Counted from the stretch's first letter, positions 22,284-31,758 are shown. The stretch: 33,694 bases of DNA from an uncultured Bacteroidales bacterium (GCA_900320795.1 ONTQ01000015.1:1-33694); one strand, 5' to 3'. Translations and numbers: made by a program. Notes: generated from the sequence alone by a model not told the origin.

Positions 22284-23752
22284 TGAGAAAATGGCTCCTG
22301 ACCGGGATCGGATGGCTGATTCCGTTCCTTTTTGCCGCCGCACAGACACCGGCACAACGCTATGTTGACCTGCAGCGGCAGGGCGGTCCCCTGAAAGGAG
22401 CCGCCTGGGGTGTCCTGGCGGTGGACCGGGAAGGCCGTACGCTGTGCAGCCACAACGCCGGAGAGCGCCTGACCCCGGCCTCCAACCTGAAACTGGTCAC
22501 GACCGGCACCGCGCTCCACGCTTTCGGCCCGGACTACCGCTTCCCCACCGAACTGGGCTATACCGGGGAAATCCGGGACGGCGTGCTGGTGGGGGATGTT
22601 TACATCCTGGGGCACGGAGACCCCACTATCGGCTCCAAAGACAGCATCGCCACGGATACGGGGCGTTTGTTCTGGCTATGGAAATCCCTCCTGCGCAAAG
22701 CCGGCATCCAGGCCATCGACGGCCGCATCATAGGCCACGGAGGCGCATATGAGGGTAATCTGGAGCACCCAAGTTGGAGTTACGATGACTTGGGCACCTA
22801 TTACGGCTGCGGCATGAGTGCCCTCTGCTTCTATCAGAATGCCATCGACTTCCAGGTGAAAGCCGCTGCGGAAGGGCAGCCCGTCCAGATTCAGCAGACC
22901 TACCCGGAAACCCCCTGGATGCATTTCAAGAACCACAGCCTTACCGGCCCGGCCGGCACGGGAAACAGCCTGTACCTGTACACCACGGACCTGGCTCCCT
23001 ACTCCGAGATGCGCGGTTCCTTCGCCACCGATCGCAGTCCCAAAACCGAGCATTTTGCCAACAAGTTCGGCGCCCTCACCTGCGCCTACTATTTTTGGAA
23101 AAACCTCGTGGAAACCGGCTGGGAAGTGAAAGGAGGCTATGCCGACGTAGACCGGAGCGGCCGCATCCGCGGGGCGGATTTCGTTCCGCGGGACAAGGCC
23201 GGAGAACCGGTCGTCATGGGGCAGACCCAATCGGCCCCGCTGAAGGACATTGCGCGGATTACCAATGTGCGGAGCGACAATTTTTACGCCGAGGCCCTGC
23301 TCCGTGCCATGGGCGAAGAGGCTACCCGCATAGCCCTGTATGACAGCTGCCTGGTGGCCCAGCGGGAAGTGCTGGAAGATTTGGGCGTTGCCAGCGGAGA
23401 CATCCGGATTGCCGACGGCAGCGGCCTCTCCCGCATGAATTACGTTTCTCCGGAGTGGATGGTCGCCTATCTGCAAGCCCTGCAGGAAAGCCCTGCCTTC
23501 GAGGCTTTTCTCGCCTCTCTGCCCACGCCCGGCGAGGGGACCCTCAGCGCCCTCCTTCCCAAAGTGGAAGGCCGGGAACGCGTCCGCATCAAGAGCGGAT
23601 CCATGGACGGAGTCCTCTGTTATTCCGGCTATATCCTCGGGGCCGACGGGCGCCCGCAGGTCACGCTTTCCATCATGACGAACAACACGACCGCCAAACC
23701 CACCGAGGTCAGGGCCGTTTTGGCGCGCTTATTGAAGTTACTAATGGAATAA
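22283..23752 (+). CDS. dacB: D-alanyl-D-alanine carboxypeptidase/endopeptidase (PBP4, S13)
   Basis: A 489-residue S13-family penicillin-binding protein with a signal peptide (MRKWLLTGIGWLIPFLFAAAQ). The active-site triad is complete: S67-N-L-K70 (TPASNLKLVTT), S331-D-N333 (VRSDNFYAE) and K437-S-G (IKSGSMDG, in place of KTG). It trims or cleaves peptidoglycan crosslinks in the periplasm. The start is the ATG at 22283, overlapping the upstream TGA (TGATG). The longer open frame upstream lies inside the oxidoreductase gene and lacks a signal peptide. Confidence 0.94.
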   Translation: MRKWLLTGIGWLIPFLFAAAQTPAQRYVDLQRQGGPLKGAAWGVLAVDREGRTLCSHNAGERLTPASNLKLVTTGTALHAFGPDYRFPTELGYTGEIRDGVLVGDVYILGHGDPTIGSKDSIATDTGRLFWLWKSLLRKAGIQAIDGRIIGHGGAYEGNLEHPSWSYDDLGTYYGCGMSALCFYQNAIDFQVKAAAEGQPVQIQQTYPETPWMHFKNHSLTGPAGTGNSLYLYTTDLAPYSEMRGSFATDRSPKTEHFANKFGALTCAYYFWKNLVETGWEVKGGYADVDRSGRIRGADFVPRDKAGEPVVMGQTQSAPLKDIARITNVRSDNFYAEALLRAMGEEATRIALYDSCLVAQREVLEDLGVASGDIRIADGSGLSRMNYVSPEWMVAYLQALQESPAFEAFLASLPTPGEGTLSALLPKVEGRERVRIKSGSMDGVLCYSGYILGADGRPQVTLSIMTNNTTAKPTEVRAVLARLLKLLME

Positions 23753-23766
23753 TTTTCGTACATTTG
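23732..23766 (+). promoter_or_regulatory. Probable promoter of the SurA-like gene cluster
   Basis: TACATTTG at 23759-23766 matches the -7 consensus and lies nine bases before the ATG at 23775. A TTGA at 23732-23735 is a weak -33 candidate with a long 23-base spacing. If used, the mRNA would be almost leaderless. CATTTGC and GCAAATG (23761-23767, 23779-23785) form a perfect 7-bp inverted repeat around the start codon. Confidence 0.5.
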
Positions 23767-23774
23767 CAAGATAT

Positions 23775-24641
23775 ATGCGCAAATGGGTATTCATCATCCT
23801 TCTGGTACTGTCGGCCACTTCCTGCAAAGTGGCGGACACCCTGGCCGACACCGCCGCCGAACTTTTCCGCGGAGAAGTCGTGGCCCGGGTAGGAGACCAT
23901 AAACTCCGCCGCAGCCAGTTGGAAAAGTACATTCCACAGGGTGTCTCGTCGGAAGACAGCACCAACCTGGCCCGCCAGTACATCGACGCCTGGGCCGAAG
24001 ACCTCCTCCTGCTGGACATGGCGGACCAGCAGCTCTCCAAAGAGGAAAAAGATGTCTCCAAGGAACTGGAAGACTACCGCCGCACCCTCCTCAAATACCG
24101 CTATGAGCAGCGCTACATCGAGCAGCGCCTGGATACCCTCATCACCGAAGAAGAGGTATCCCGCTTTTATAAGGACAATCCCGACAAATTCCGTCTGGAA
24201 CGCCCTGTCATCAAGGCCCGTTATCTGATTATCCCGGCCGATTCCAAGAGCGTCAACAACCTCCGCCGGCTCATCGCCTCGGATGACGAAGCCGACATCG
24301 TGGACGCCGCCGCCATCGCATCCGTCGCCGCCATCAAGTTCGTTGACCAGGCCGACTATTGGACCGACGCCCTTACCCTGGCACAGGACCTCGGAATGGA
24401 ATACCAGACGCTCATCGGCTCGCTGAAGTCCAGCAGCATCGAATACACGGACGCCGCAGGCAATCTTCACCTGGCCCACATTGTCGAAATGATTGCCGAG
24501 GGCAAGACCGCACCGGTAGAGTTTGTCCGGGAACATATCCGCGATCTCATCCTGAGCACCCGCAAGCACAACCTGGAAGTGAGCCTGGAACGGGAGCTCC
24601 TGGAAGATGCCCGCGCCAACAATAAATACGTAATCTATTGA
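23775..24641 (+). CDS. SurA-like periplasmic lipoprotein without a PPIase domain
   Basis: This 288-residue protein has a lipoprotein-type leader (MRKWVFIILLVLSATSC). The helical core resembles the SurA/PpiD N-terminal chaperone module: RVGDHKLRRSQLEKYIP, then LARQYIDAWAEDLLLLDMA and LITEEEVSRFYKDNPDKF. A usual parvulin domain is not seen; only the linker and the C-terminal helix (HIRDLILSTRKHNLEVSLERELLEDA) follow. It probably acts as an envelope chaperone. The TGA lies two bases before the surA ATG, so both are expressed together. Confidence 0.75.
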   Translation: MRKWVFIILLVLSATSCKVADTLADTAAELFRGEVVARVGDHKLRRSQLEKYIPQGVSSEDSTNLARQYIDAWAEDLLLLDMADQQLSKEEKDVSKELEDYRRTLLKYRYEQRYIEQRLDTLITEEEVSRFYKDNPDKFRLERPVIKARYLIIPADSKSVNNLRRLIASDDEADIVDAAAIASVAAIKFVDQADYWTDALTLAQDLGMEYQTLIGSLKSSSIEYTDAAGNLHLAHIVEMIAEGKTAPVEFVREHIRDLILSTRKHNLEVSLERELLEDARANNKYVIY

Positions 24642-24643
24642 AT

Positions 24644-26014
24644 ATGAAACATATTATTCTCTCTGTCACCGCACTTCTGCTGTGCCTCAGCCTCAACGCC
24701 CAGAAATACAAGGGTGTCGTGGACAAGACCGTGGCCATCGTGGGCGGTGAAACCATCCTCATCTCCGATATCGAGTCACAAATCCAAGAGCTCCGCGCCA
24801 GCGGCGCCCCCATTGACAGGGACATGCGCTGCGAAGTGCTGGAAACCATGCTGGACAACAAACTGTTTCTCATGCAGGCCCGCGTGGACTCCCTCACGGT
24901 GAACAACGAGATGGTTCAGAGCAACCTCACCCAGCGTCTCGACTATCTCCGCACCCAGGCCGGCGGTGACGAGGAACTGGAGAAACACTTCGGGAAACCC
25001 CTCTACAAACTGCGTCAGGAGTGGACCAAGGCTCTGGAAGACCAGAGCCTGATCGAGCAGGAGCGTTCGGACATTGCCTCCAAGATTCCCGAGGTAACTC
25101 CCTATGATGTCAAGAAGTACATCCAGGACACCGATCCCGAAGATCTTCCCGTGGTACCAATCAAGTACCAGCTGAGCCAGGTCTGCCTGTATCCGGACCG
25201 TGCCAAGGCCGCCCTTTCTGTGAAAGAAAAGCTTCTGAGCCTCCGCGAGCGCATCATGAACGGGGAGAAGTTCTCCACCCTGGCCCGCATCTATTCCGAA
25301 GACCCGGGCAGCGCCCGCCGCGGCGGCGAACTGGGCCTTGCTTCCAAGACCATTTTCTGGCCGGCGTTCTCCGATGCGGCCATGGCCCTCCGTCCCGGCA
25401 CCGTTTCCCAGGTTGTGGAAACCCCGGACGGCTTCCATATCATCGAGGTGATCGAAAAGAAAGGCGACATGTTCAATGCCCGCCACATCCTGCTCAAGCC
25501 CCAGTACACCAACGACGACCGGGAAAAGGCTTTCCACCAGCTGGACAGCATCCGAACGGCCATCCTGGACGAGGAAATCAAGTTCGAGATGGCGGCCCAG
25601 TTCTACTCCCAGGACCTGGCCACCCGTACCAACGGCGGCCAGATGGCAGACCCCATGACCGGATCTTCCTATTTCGAAATCGACGCCTTGAAACCGGCCG
25701 ACTATGCCGCCATCAAAGACCTCAAAGTGGGAGAAATCTCACAACCTGTCGAATCACAGGACAATGAAGGCTATATGCAGGGCCGCAGCGGCAACCTGGT
25801 GTACAAGATTATCCGGGTGGACAAGATTCTTCCGGCCCATCCCGCCACGTTCGAAAACGACTACAATGAACTGCTGGAGCGGGTACAGGGAGCCAAACAG
25901 ATGGAAGCCATCGACGCCTTCCTCAATGAAAAGGTCAAGGACACATACATTGTCATCGACCCCATCTTCAAGGAATGCGAATTCTCCCGCGAAATCTGGA
26001 ATTCCCGGAAATAG
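24644..26014 (+). CDS. surA: SurA-type peptidyl-prolyl isomerase/chaperone
   Basis: A 456-residue periplasmic chaperone with signal peptide MKHIILSVTALLLCLSLNAQ. The SurA N-terminal domain runs from about 20 to 165 (VVDKTVAIVGGETILISDIESQ). Two parvulin domains follow, at about 170-270 (FSTLARIYSEDPGSARRGGELG, then DGFHIIEVIEKKGD) and 275-390 (NARHILLKPQYT, QFYSQDLATRTNGGQM). It should fold outer-membrane proteins. I use the ATG at 24644 rather than a TTG at 24638 that overlaps the upstream stop. The TAG at 26012-26014 overlaps the GTG start of the next gene by one base. Confidence 0.93.
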   Translation: MKHIILSVTALLLCLSLNAQKYKGVVDKTVAIVGGETILISDIESQIQELRASGAPIDRDMRCEVLETMLDNKLFLMQARVDSLTVNNEMVQSNLTQRLDYLRTQAGGDEELEKHFGKPLYKLRQEWTKALEDQSLIEQERSDIASKIPEVTPYDVKKYIQDTDPEDLPVVPIKYQLSQVCLYPDRAKAALSVKEKLLSLRERIMNGEKFSTLARIYSEDPGSARRGGELGLASKTIFWPAFSDAAMALRPGTVSQVVETPDGFHIIEVIEKKGDMFNARHILLKPQYTNDDREKAFHQLDSIRTAILDEEIKFEMAAQFYSQDLATRTNGGQMADPMTGSSYFEIDALKPADYAAIKDLKVGEISQPVESQDNEGYMQGRSGNLVYKIIRVDKILPAHPATFENDYNELLERVQGAKQMEAIDAFLNEKVKDTYIVIDPIFKECEFSREIWNSRK

Positions 26015-28539
26015 TGCTTCGGAAGGGCTGTCATATCTTCCTGTCCTGGCTGGCGTTTTTCACGGCAGCCGTTTTGCCTGTCTGCGCCCAGCAGAAGCAG
26101 CAGGATGACAAAGTGGTCCTCATCCATGCCGAAAGCGCCCAGCTCATCGAGCAGGACGGGCAGAATTTCCGCAAGGTCATCGGCCCGGCCCGTTTCCTTC
26201 ACAACGACACGTACCTGCTCTGCGACACGGCCCTCTGGAATGTCAACACCAATGTAATTGACGCCATCGGCCACGTGCGCATCATCCAGGACCGCACCCA
26301 ACTCAGCAGCGAAACGCTGCAGTATGTGGTGGATGACAACATGGCCAAGTTCCGCGGCGCCCTGGTACAACTGGAAGACAAAGACCACAACACCCTGCGC
26401 ACACGCTATCTGGACTACAACACCAAGGATTCCGTAGCAATTTTCCAGGACGGAGGCGCCATGCGCGACAAGGACGGGCAAATCATCGAAAGCCTGTACG
26501 GCACCTATGACTCCAAGGCCAATCTCTTTGTGTTCAACGACCAGGTAAACATGTACCTGGACACTACTTTTGTGAAGACCTCCCGCCTGGAATACCGGAG
26601 CGACCTTTCCACCGCTTACTTCGGCTTCGGAACCGACATGTGGCAGGATGACAAAATGCTCAGCGCCAACGACGGCTGGTACAACCGCGGCCAGGAGACC
26701 TTTTTCTTCCGCCGCAGGGTGCATGTACTTACCGAAGACCAGGAAACCTGGGCCGATTCCCTCTTCTATTACCGCACGCGCAATGACGCCGACCTCCGCG
26801 GCCACGTGGAACTGATGGATACCACCCGCAACGTGTATGCCCTGGCCGGCCGTTTCGAGTATGCCGATTCGCTCTCGCAGGTACGCATGACGCGGGATCC
26901 GGCCGTGATGTCCGTAACGGACGAAAAGGGCAGGCGCGACACGCTGTATCTGGGAGGTGATCTCATGATTCTGCGCGGAATCCCCCGTTGCGACATTCCC
27001 GAAGCATGGAGCAAAGATGCCGAAAAACGGCTCAAGGACATCTCCGGAGACCCGGTGATGGAATACCGGAAGAAAGCGGCTGAAGAAGCGGCGGCCAAGG
27101 CGGCCAAGGCGGCTGAAGAAGCGGCCAAAAACGACCCTAACCGCCCGCCGGACAAGCCCAATAAGCCCGCCGGTCCGTCCACACCCCCAACGGGCGCCCC
27201 TGCCACGCCGCCAACCGGCGCCCCAACCACCACACCGCCGCAGGTAATTGATTCCCTGGCAACACCCCCAGCCGTGGACTCCCTGGCCACGCCGCCGGTC
27301 GTGGACACCCTGCCTCCTCCCAAGGACACCACCAAGGTGAATTTCATCTGGGTCACCGACAACGTCCGCATGTTCCGCCGGAATATGCAGATGCGGGCCG
27401 ATTCCCTCACCTACAGCGACCTGGATTCCCTGGCCCGCCTGTACAAGGATCCCGTCTTCTTCAACGAGGGCAACCGGCAGTATGCGGCGGACAGTATCTA
27501 TATGGTCATCAAGAACAAGCAGATGCAGAAAGCCCATCTGCTGTCCAATGCCTTCATCACCATTGAAGAGCAGGAGCATTGCTATGACCAGATCCGGGGA
27601 ACCGAAATGGTAGCCTATTTCGATTCCACCAACGCCCTCACCCGTTTTGACGCCCTGGGCGGAGCTTCCTCCATCTTCTACCTGGAAGAGCAAGGCGCCC
27701 TGGCCACCGTGAACAAAGTGGAGTCCAAGATGATATACGCCCTGTTCAAGGACGGCGACCTCAATCAGATCTACTACTACGAGAATCCCAAGAACGACGG
27801 CTATCCCACCGTGCAGATGCCGCAGGAGGAACGTACGCTCAAAGGCTTCCGCTGGGAGCCGGACAAACGCCCCAAGTCTCCGAGAGATGTCACTTCCCTG
27901 GAGCCCCGCACAAGCGAACGCTATGCGTATCTGGCCCGGCCCCATACGGAATTCAAACAGACCGATATCTATTTCCCCGGCCACGTAAACCGGATTTACC
28001 GGGAAATCGCCATCCGGGATTCCCTGCAGGTTGCCCGGGAGCGGGCCCGCCGGAAAACAGAGGGCATGGCCCCGCTGGACAGCCTGCAAATACCGGTGGA
28101 CTCTTTGCAGGTTCCCGTTGACAGCCTCCAGACTCTGTCGGACAGCCTGAAAACACCGCTGGACAGTCTGAGAGTACCGCTGGACAGTCTGAAAGCGCCA
28201 CTGGACAGTCTGAAGGCACCGGCTGACACGCTCACCACTGCCCCCGTCGTCCCCGGGAAAGAACTCACTCCGGCCGAACTGCGCGCCAAGGAAAAAGCGG
28301 AAAAAGAAGCCGCCAGAAAAGCCGCCCGGGAAGCCAAGTGGGCCGAACAGGACCGTCGCTACGAGGAAAAGCAGGCTGCCAAGGCCCGGCGAAAACTGGA
28401 GAAAGAACGGGCCCGTAAGCTGAAGATGCTGAAGAAATTGGAGAAGAAGGCCCAGAAAGAACGCCGCATCTTTGAGCGATACCTGGAGAAAGAGAGAAAG
28501 AAAGCACTAAAACAGAAAAATAAGGAAATCGAACCATGA
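26014..28539 (+). CDS. OstA-like (LptA/LptD N-terminal-like) exported protein
   Basis: This 841-residue protein has the OstA-like organisation: an N-terminal LptA-type beta domain (LIHAESAQLIEQDG, then GPARFLHNDTYLLCDTALWN and VIDAIGHVRIIQD) with further beta-jellyroll repeats to about 345. An Ala/Lys-rich coil and a Pro/Thr-rich linker (PNRPPDKPNKPAGPSTPP) follow. A second OstA-like segment runs from about 430 to 625, then seven-residue PLDSLK-type repeats, and a highly charged Lys/Arg/Glu coil closes the chain. It probably takes part in LPS transport to the outer membrane. I start at the GTG at 26014 (one-base overlap with surA), giving a signal peptide MLRKGCHIFLSWLAFFTAAVLPVCAQ. An ATG at 25975 would add 13 residues read from inside surA. 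Confidence 0.82.
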   Translation: MLRKGCHIFLSWLAFFTAAVLPVCAQQKQQDDKVVLIHAESAQLIEQDGQNFRKVIGPARFLHNDTYLLCDTALWNVNTNVIDAIGHVRIIQDRTQLSSETLQYVVDDNMAKFRGALVQLEDKDHNTLRTRYLDYNTKDSVAIFQDGGAMRDKDGQIIESLYGTYDSKANLFVFNDQVNMYLDTTFVKTSRLEYRSDLSTAYFGFGTDMWQDDKMLSANDGWYNRGQETFFFRRRVHVLTEDQETWADSLFYYRTRNDADLRGHVELMDTTRNVYALAGRFEYADSLSQVRMTRDPAVMSVTDEKGRRDTLYLGGDLMILRGIPRCDIPEAWSKDAEKRLKDISGDPVMEYRKKAAEEAAAKAAKAAEEAAKNDPNRPPDKPNKPAGPSTPPTGAPATPPTGAPTTTPPQVIDSLATPPAVDSLATPPVVDTLPPPKDTTKVNFIWVTDNVRMFRRNMQMRADSLTYSDLDSLARLYKDPVFFNEGNRQYAADSIYMVIKNKQMQKAHLLSNAFITIEEQEHCYDQIRGTEMVAYFDSTNALTRFDALGGASSIFYLEEQGALATVNKVESKMIYALFKDGDLNQIYYYENPKNDGYPTVQMPQEERTLKGFRWEPDKRPKSPRDVTSLEPRTSERYAYLARPHTEFKQTDIYFPGHVNRIYREIAIRDSLQVARERARRKTEGMAPLDSLQIPVDSLQVPVDSLQTLSDSLKTPLDSLRVPLDSLKAPLDSLKAPADTLTTAPVVPGKELTPAELRAKEKAEKEAARKAAREAKWAEQDRRYEEKQAAKARRKLEKERARKLKMLKKLEKKAQKERRIFERYLEKERKKALKQKNKEIEP
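28074..28227 (+). repeat. 21-bp tandem repeat in the OstA-like gene
   Basis: About seven in-frame copies of a 21-bp unit encode the heptad xPLDSLK (variants PVDSLQ, LSDSLK, PADTL). Later copies, such as CCGCTGGACAGTCTGA, are nearly identical at the DNA level, so copy number can change by slippage without breaking the frame. Confidence 0.85.
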
Positions 28540-29561
28540 AAAAGACTGTTCTTGTATCGGGCGGCGCCGGTTTTATCGGCAGCCATGTAACGGTAGAACT
28601 CATTCAGGCCGGCTACGATGTGGTGGTGGCCGACAATTTCTCCAACTGCGACCGCACCTGTTTCGAAGGGGTGAAAAGAATTACCGGAAAGGAAGATATT
28701 CCCCTGGAAGTGATGGATTTCTGCGACATGGAGGCTGTAAAGGCTCTCTTCCAAAAGTATCCCATTGATGCCGTCATCCACTTTGCCGCCTACAAGGCCG
28801 TGGGTGAATCCGTGGCCCAGCCGCTCAAATACTACAAGAACAACCTCACCAGTTTCCTCAATGTGCTGGAGGCCGCGCAGGAAAAGGGCAGTTTCGTGCT
28901 CTTCTCCTCATCGGCCACCGTCTATGGAGAGCCGGACAGCGTTCCTGTGACGGAAGCCACGCCACGTAAGCCCGCCACTTCCCCCTACGGCAACACCAAG
29001 ACCATCTGCGAAGACATTCTCCGGGATACGGTCAAAGCCTCCGAAGGCAAGCTCAAGGGCATCCTGCTGCGGTATTTCAACCCCATCGGCGCCCATCCCA
29101 GCGCCCTCATCGGAGAACTGCCCCGCGGCGTTCCCAACAACCTGGTTCCTTTCATCACCCAGACGGCCATCGGCAAGCGGGAGTGCCTGAGCATCTTCGG
29201 TAACGATTACCCCACGCCTGACGGCACTTGCCTGAGAGATTACATTGACATCGTGGATCTGGCCAAGGCACACGTCTTTGCCGTGAGCCGCATGGTGGAA
29301 GGTAAGATGAAGCAGGACTGCGAGGTGTTCAATGTGGGCACCGGCCGTCCCGTGAGCGTGCTGGAGCTGGTGAATGCCTTCGAAAAAGTGAACGGCGTCA
29401 AGCTCAACTACAAGTTCGCGCCGCGCCGCGCCGGTGACGTCACCGCCATCTGGGCCGATCCCACCCTCGCCAACACCGAGATGGGCTGGAAGGCCACCCG
29501 CACGGTGGAAGAAACGCTCAAGGCGGCTTGGGCGTGGGAAAAACACCTGGCTGGCAAGTAG
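28536..29561 (+). CDS. galE: UDP-glucose 4-epimerase
   Basis: This 341-residue extended SDR interconverts UDP-glucose and UDP-galactose (or the N-acetyl forms). The NAD-binding motif VLVSGGAGFIGSHV, FAAYKAVGESV, the catalytic SSSATVYGEPD with Y151-x-x-x-K155 in SPYGNTK, and the GalE blocks LRYFNPIGAHPSALIGE and GTCLRDYIDIVDLAKAH are all present. The length (E. coli: 338) is normal. It overlaps the OstA-like gene by four bases (ATGA). UDP-galactose for LPS or capsule would fit that neighbour. Its TAG directly abuts the stop of the convergent GH28 gene. Confidence 0.96.
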   Translation: MKKTVLVSGGAGFIGSHVTVELIQAGYDVVVADNFSNCDRTCFEGVKRITGKEDIPLEVMDFCDMEAVKALFQKYPIDAVIHFAAYKAVGESVAQPLKYYKNNLTSFLNVLEAAQEKGSFVLFSSSATVYGEPDSVPVTEATPRKPATSPYGNTKTICEDILRDTVKASEGKLKGILLRYFNPIGAHPSALIGELPRGVPNNLVPFITQTAIGKRECLSIFGNDYPTPDGTCLRDYIDIVDLAKAHVFAVSRMVEGKMKQDCEVFNVGTGRPVSVLELVNAFEKVNGVKLNYKFAPRRAGDVTAIWADPTLANTEMGWKATRTVEETLKAAWAWEKHLAGK

Positions 29562-30893
29562 TTAACGCTTCGTGATACGGACGTTCTCCAGCGCAATCAT
29601 CTGGGGAACGTCTATTTTTGTATCTGTCTCCCAGACATAGAAGAAGGCATCCTTTACCGTGATGTCGTGAATCATCTCCAGCGTACCGCTGGCCCGGATA
29701 CCGGTTTTAGCGTTCCAGCAACTGACACGCTCTATGACGATATCCTGAAAATCCGGCATAAAGGACCGGGTCTGGGCCGCCTGGTTGTCTTCGTAGCCGG
29801 CAGGCCGGTCGGCATAGGAGGTCTCGAAGATGATGGCCTCTTCCCGGATGTCGTTCATCACGATGTCGTGAATGCGGATGTTCCGGCAATGGCCACCCCG
29901 CTCCGGGGCGCTCTTGAAGCGAAGACCGGTGTCGGTGCCGGAGAAGGTGTTGTGCCGCACGGTGATATCCTCCATGCCGCCGCTGAATTCCGAACCGATC
30001 ACAAAGCCGCCATGGGCGTGAAACACGGTATTGTATTCGATGAGAATGTCTTTGCAGGGGCCATCCTTCAGGGCCTTGGCTCCGGCGCCGCCTTTCATGC
30101 AGATGCCGTCATCTCCCACATCCACCGTACAATGGCGCACCACCACCCGCCGGCACTGCATGATATCGATGCCGTCCCCGTTCTGGGCATTCCAGGGGCA
30201 GCGGACGGTTACGCCTTCAAACACAACATCCTCGCAACGGGAAGGCACCAGGTGGAACTTAGGTGAATTCTGGATTGTCACGCCCGTCACGCTTACCCGC
30301 CGGCAGTCCGTAAACCGAACCAAGTGCGTACGCAGACGCTCCTGAGAGCGGGCATCGGCCGCAATGTTTTCCTGTCCCACAAGGTTGTAGGCATACCAGA
30401 GGCTGCCGTCTTCCGTGACCTCGCCGCCTTTGGAGAGATAGTCCTTCCACTCCACATCGCTCACTTTGCTGCGCTTGACCGGCCGCCAGAAAGACCCGTT
30501 CCCGTCAATGATACCTTCGCCGGAAATGCTCACGTCGTGCCGTTTGGAGGCCGATATCCCCGGTTTCACCGACCCGTCCTTCAGGTACAGCGTCTTGTCC
30601 GGAGAAAAGAGCACCACGGCACCCCGTTCCAGGTGCAGGTCGATGCAGTCCTTCAGGGAGATGGGGCCCGTCAGGTACAGCCCCTCCGGCACCACCAGAT
30701 GCCCGCCCCCCTTCTTGTCAAGGGCCGATATGGCCTTCTCGAACGCCCGGGTATTGAGCGCCGACCCATCGGCCACTGCCCCGAAATCCTTGATGTTCAC
30801 GGTGTTGTCCGGAATCTGCACCGGAGCCGGTGTCACTTGGGCAACCGCCACCATCGGCAGCAAAAGGGTCAGCAAAAAGAGGAAACGATTCAT
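29562..30893 (-). CDS. GH28 polygalacturonase-family pectinase
   Basis: This 443-residue exported glycoside hydrolase of family 28 is a right-handed parallel beta-helix. It has a signal peptide (MNRFLFLLTLLLPMVAVAQ) and the pectin-lyase-fold opener NIKDFGAVADGSALNTRAFEKAI. GH28 catalytic blocks are visible: NGDGIDIMQC, DVGDDGICMKGG, HAHGGFVIGSEFSGG and LRFKS. It should hydrolyse polygalacturonate or a rhamnogalacturonan oligomer, probably in the periplasm. It follows the LytTR regulator gene by ten bases, as second gene of that transcript. Stops of this gene and galE touch, so the convergent transcripts have no terminator between them. Confidence 0.93.
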   Translation of the reverse strand: MNRFLFLLTLLLPMVAVAQVTPAPVQIPDNTVNIKDFGAVADGSALNTRAFEKAISALDKKGGGHLVVPEGLYLTGPISLKDCIDLHLERGAVVLFSPDKTLYLKDGSVKPGISASKRHDVSISGEGIIDGNGSFWRPVKRSKVSDVEWKDYLSKGGEVTEDGSLWYAYNLVGQENIAADARSQERLRTHLVRFTDCRRVSVTGVTIQNSPKFHLVPSRCEDVVFEGVTVRCPWNAQNGDGIDIMQCRRVVVRHCTVDVGDDGICMKGGAGAKALKDGPCKDILIEYNTVFHAHGGFVIGSEFSGGMEDITVRHNTFSGTDTGLRFKSAPERGGHCRNIRIHDIVMNDIREEAIIFETSYADRPAGYEDNQAAQTRSFMPDFQDIVIERVSCWNAKTGIRASGTLEMIHDITVKDAFFYVWETDTKIDVPQMIALENVRITKR

Positions 30894-30903
30894 GTTTATA
30901 GCA

Positions 30904-31758
30904 TTATTTATTTCGAGTATTCAGCCACGCGCGGAAGGCGGGGCGGGCGCTTTCGCTTACGGGGAGGGTGATGCCGCCCTCCAGGGTGACGGTGGCAGCG
31001 CTGGCCTCGCGGATACGGGAGAGCGCCACGATGTAGGAGCGGTGGATGCGCATGAACCGGCCTTCCGGGAGTTCATCCATAAGCCGTTTCAGGCTGTAGA
31101 GCACTACCAGGGGCGCATCCTGGGTGTCCAGCCAGATTTTCACATATTCGCTCATGCTCTCGATGTAGCGGATGCTGCCCAGAGGCACCGTAACGGTTTT
31201 GTGATCCATCTTAAAAAGAAGGATTTCCGGCAAAGCCGGCTGCTTCTCCGCATGCTGAATAGTCTGCTCCAGTAAGAGCCGCTGTGCTTCCAACTCACGC
31301 AACTGCCGTTCACCCCGGATATTCCGGAAAACAGCCTTGACTCCCAGATTCACCCATATCACCAGAAGGCCGATAACCACCTTCATCACCTCCGGCTGCA
31401 AAGGGCGGAAACCATCTGGTGGAGCCGGACGGAAATCACCCCCGGGCGGCGAAGGCGGCGGGGCCTCCATCATCTGAGGAGGACGCTGGGGGGAAAGGAA
31501 ACAATAGGCTCCGAACAACAGCAGAAGCGGAAGCACCATGAGCAGATAGGACTTCCACTTTTTCCTAAGAAGAAAAGGTGCCGCCAAGGTGTCGTGGATC
31601 AGAAAAAGCAGGAAAAAGGGAAGAATCTGTGCCCAGATATCCAGCATCGCTCTCCAGGAGAGGCTGAAATCCCTCCCGGAAAACAACAGGCACACGGGGA
31701 CCAGGGCAAAGACCAGGACCCAAACTGCGGCATACAGGCCAATCTCCCGTTTTCTCAT
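30904..31758 (-). CDS. Membrane-anchored LytTR-domain transcription regulator
   Basis: A 284-residue one-component regulator. The first 150 residues hold four hydrophobic segments (about 8-27, 38-58, 68-86, 118-138), with a Pro/Gly-rich loop (EAPPPSPPGGDFRPAPP) between the third and fourth. A coiled coil follows (ERQLRELEAQRLLLEQTIQHAE). The LytTR DNA-binding domain covers about 175-284 (TVPLGSIRYIESMSEYVKIWL, then RFMRIHRSYIVALSRI). There is no receiver and no kinase domain, so the membrane part is the likely sensor. I start at the ATG at 31758 (MRKREIG); an ATG at 31767 lies in the leader hairpin. It is transcribed with the GH28 gene, divergent to a beta-helix lipoprotein. Confidence 0.87.
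   Translation of the reverse strand: MRKREIGLYAAVWVLVFALVPVCLLFSGRDFSLSWRAMLDIWAQILPFFLLFLIHDTLAAPFLLRKKWKSYLLMVLPLLLLFGAYCFLSPQRPPQMMEAPPPSPPGGDFRPAPPDGFRPLQPEVMKVVIGLLVIWVNLGVKAVFRNIRGERQLRELEAQRLLLEQTIQHAEKQPALPEILLFKMDHKTVTVPLGSIRYIESMSEYVKIWLDTQDAPLVVLYSLKRLMDELPEGRFMRIHRSYIVALSRIREASAATVTLEGGITLPVSESARPAFRAWLNTRNK

Noticed and set aside
25861-28089. 742-codon open frame on the minus strand
   Set aside because: It is antisense to the OstA-like gene. The Gly/Trp/Arg-rich part is the complement of the proline linker, so it is not a real gene.
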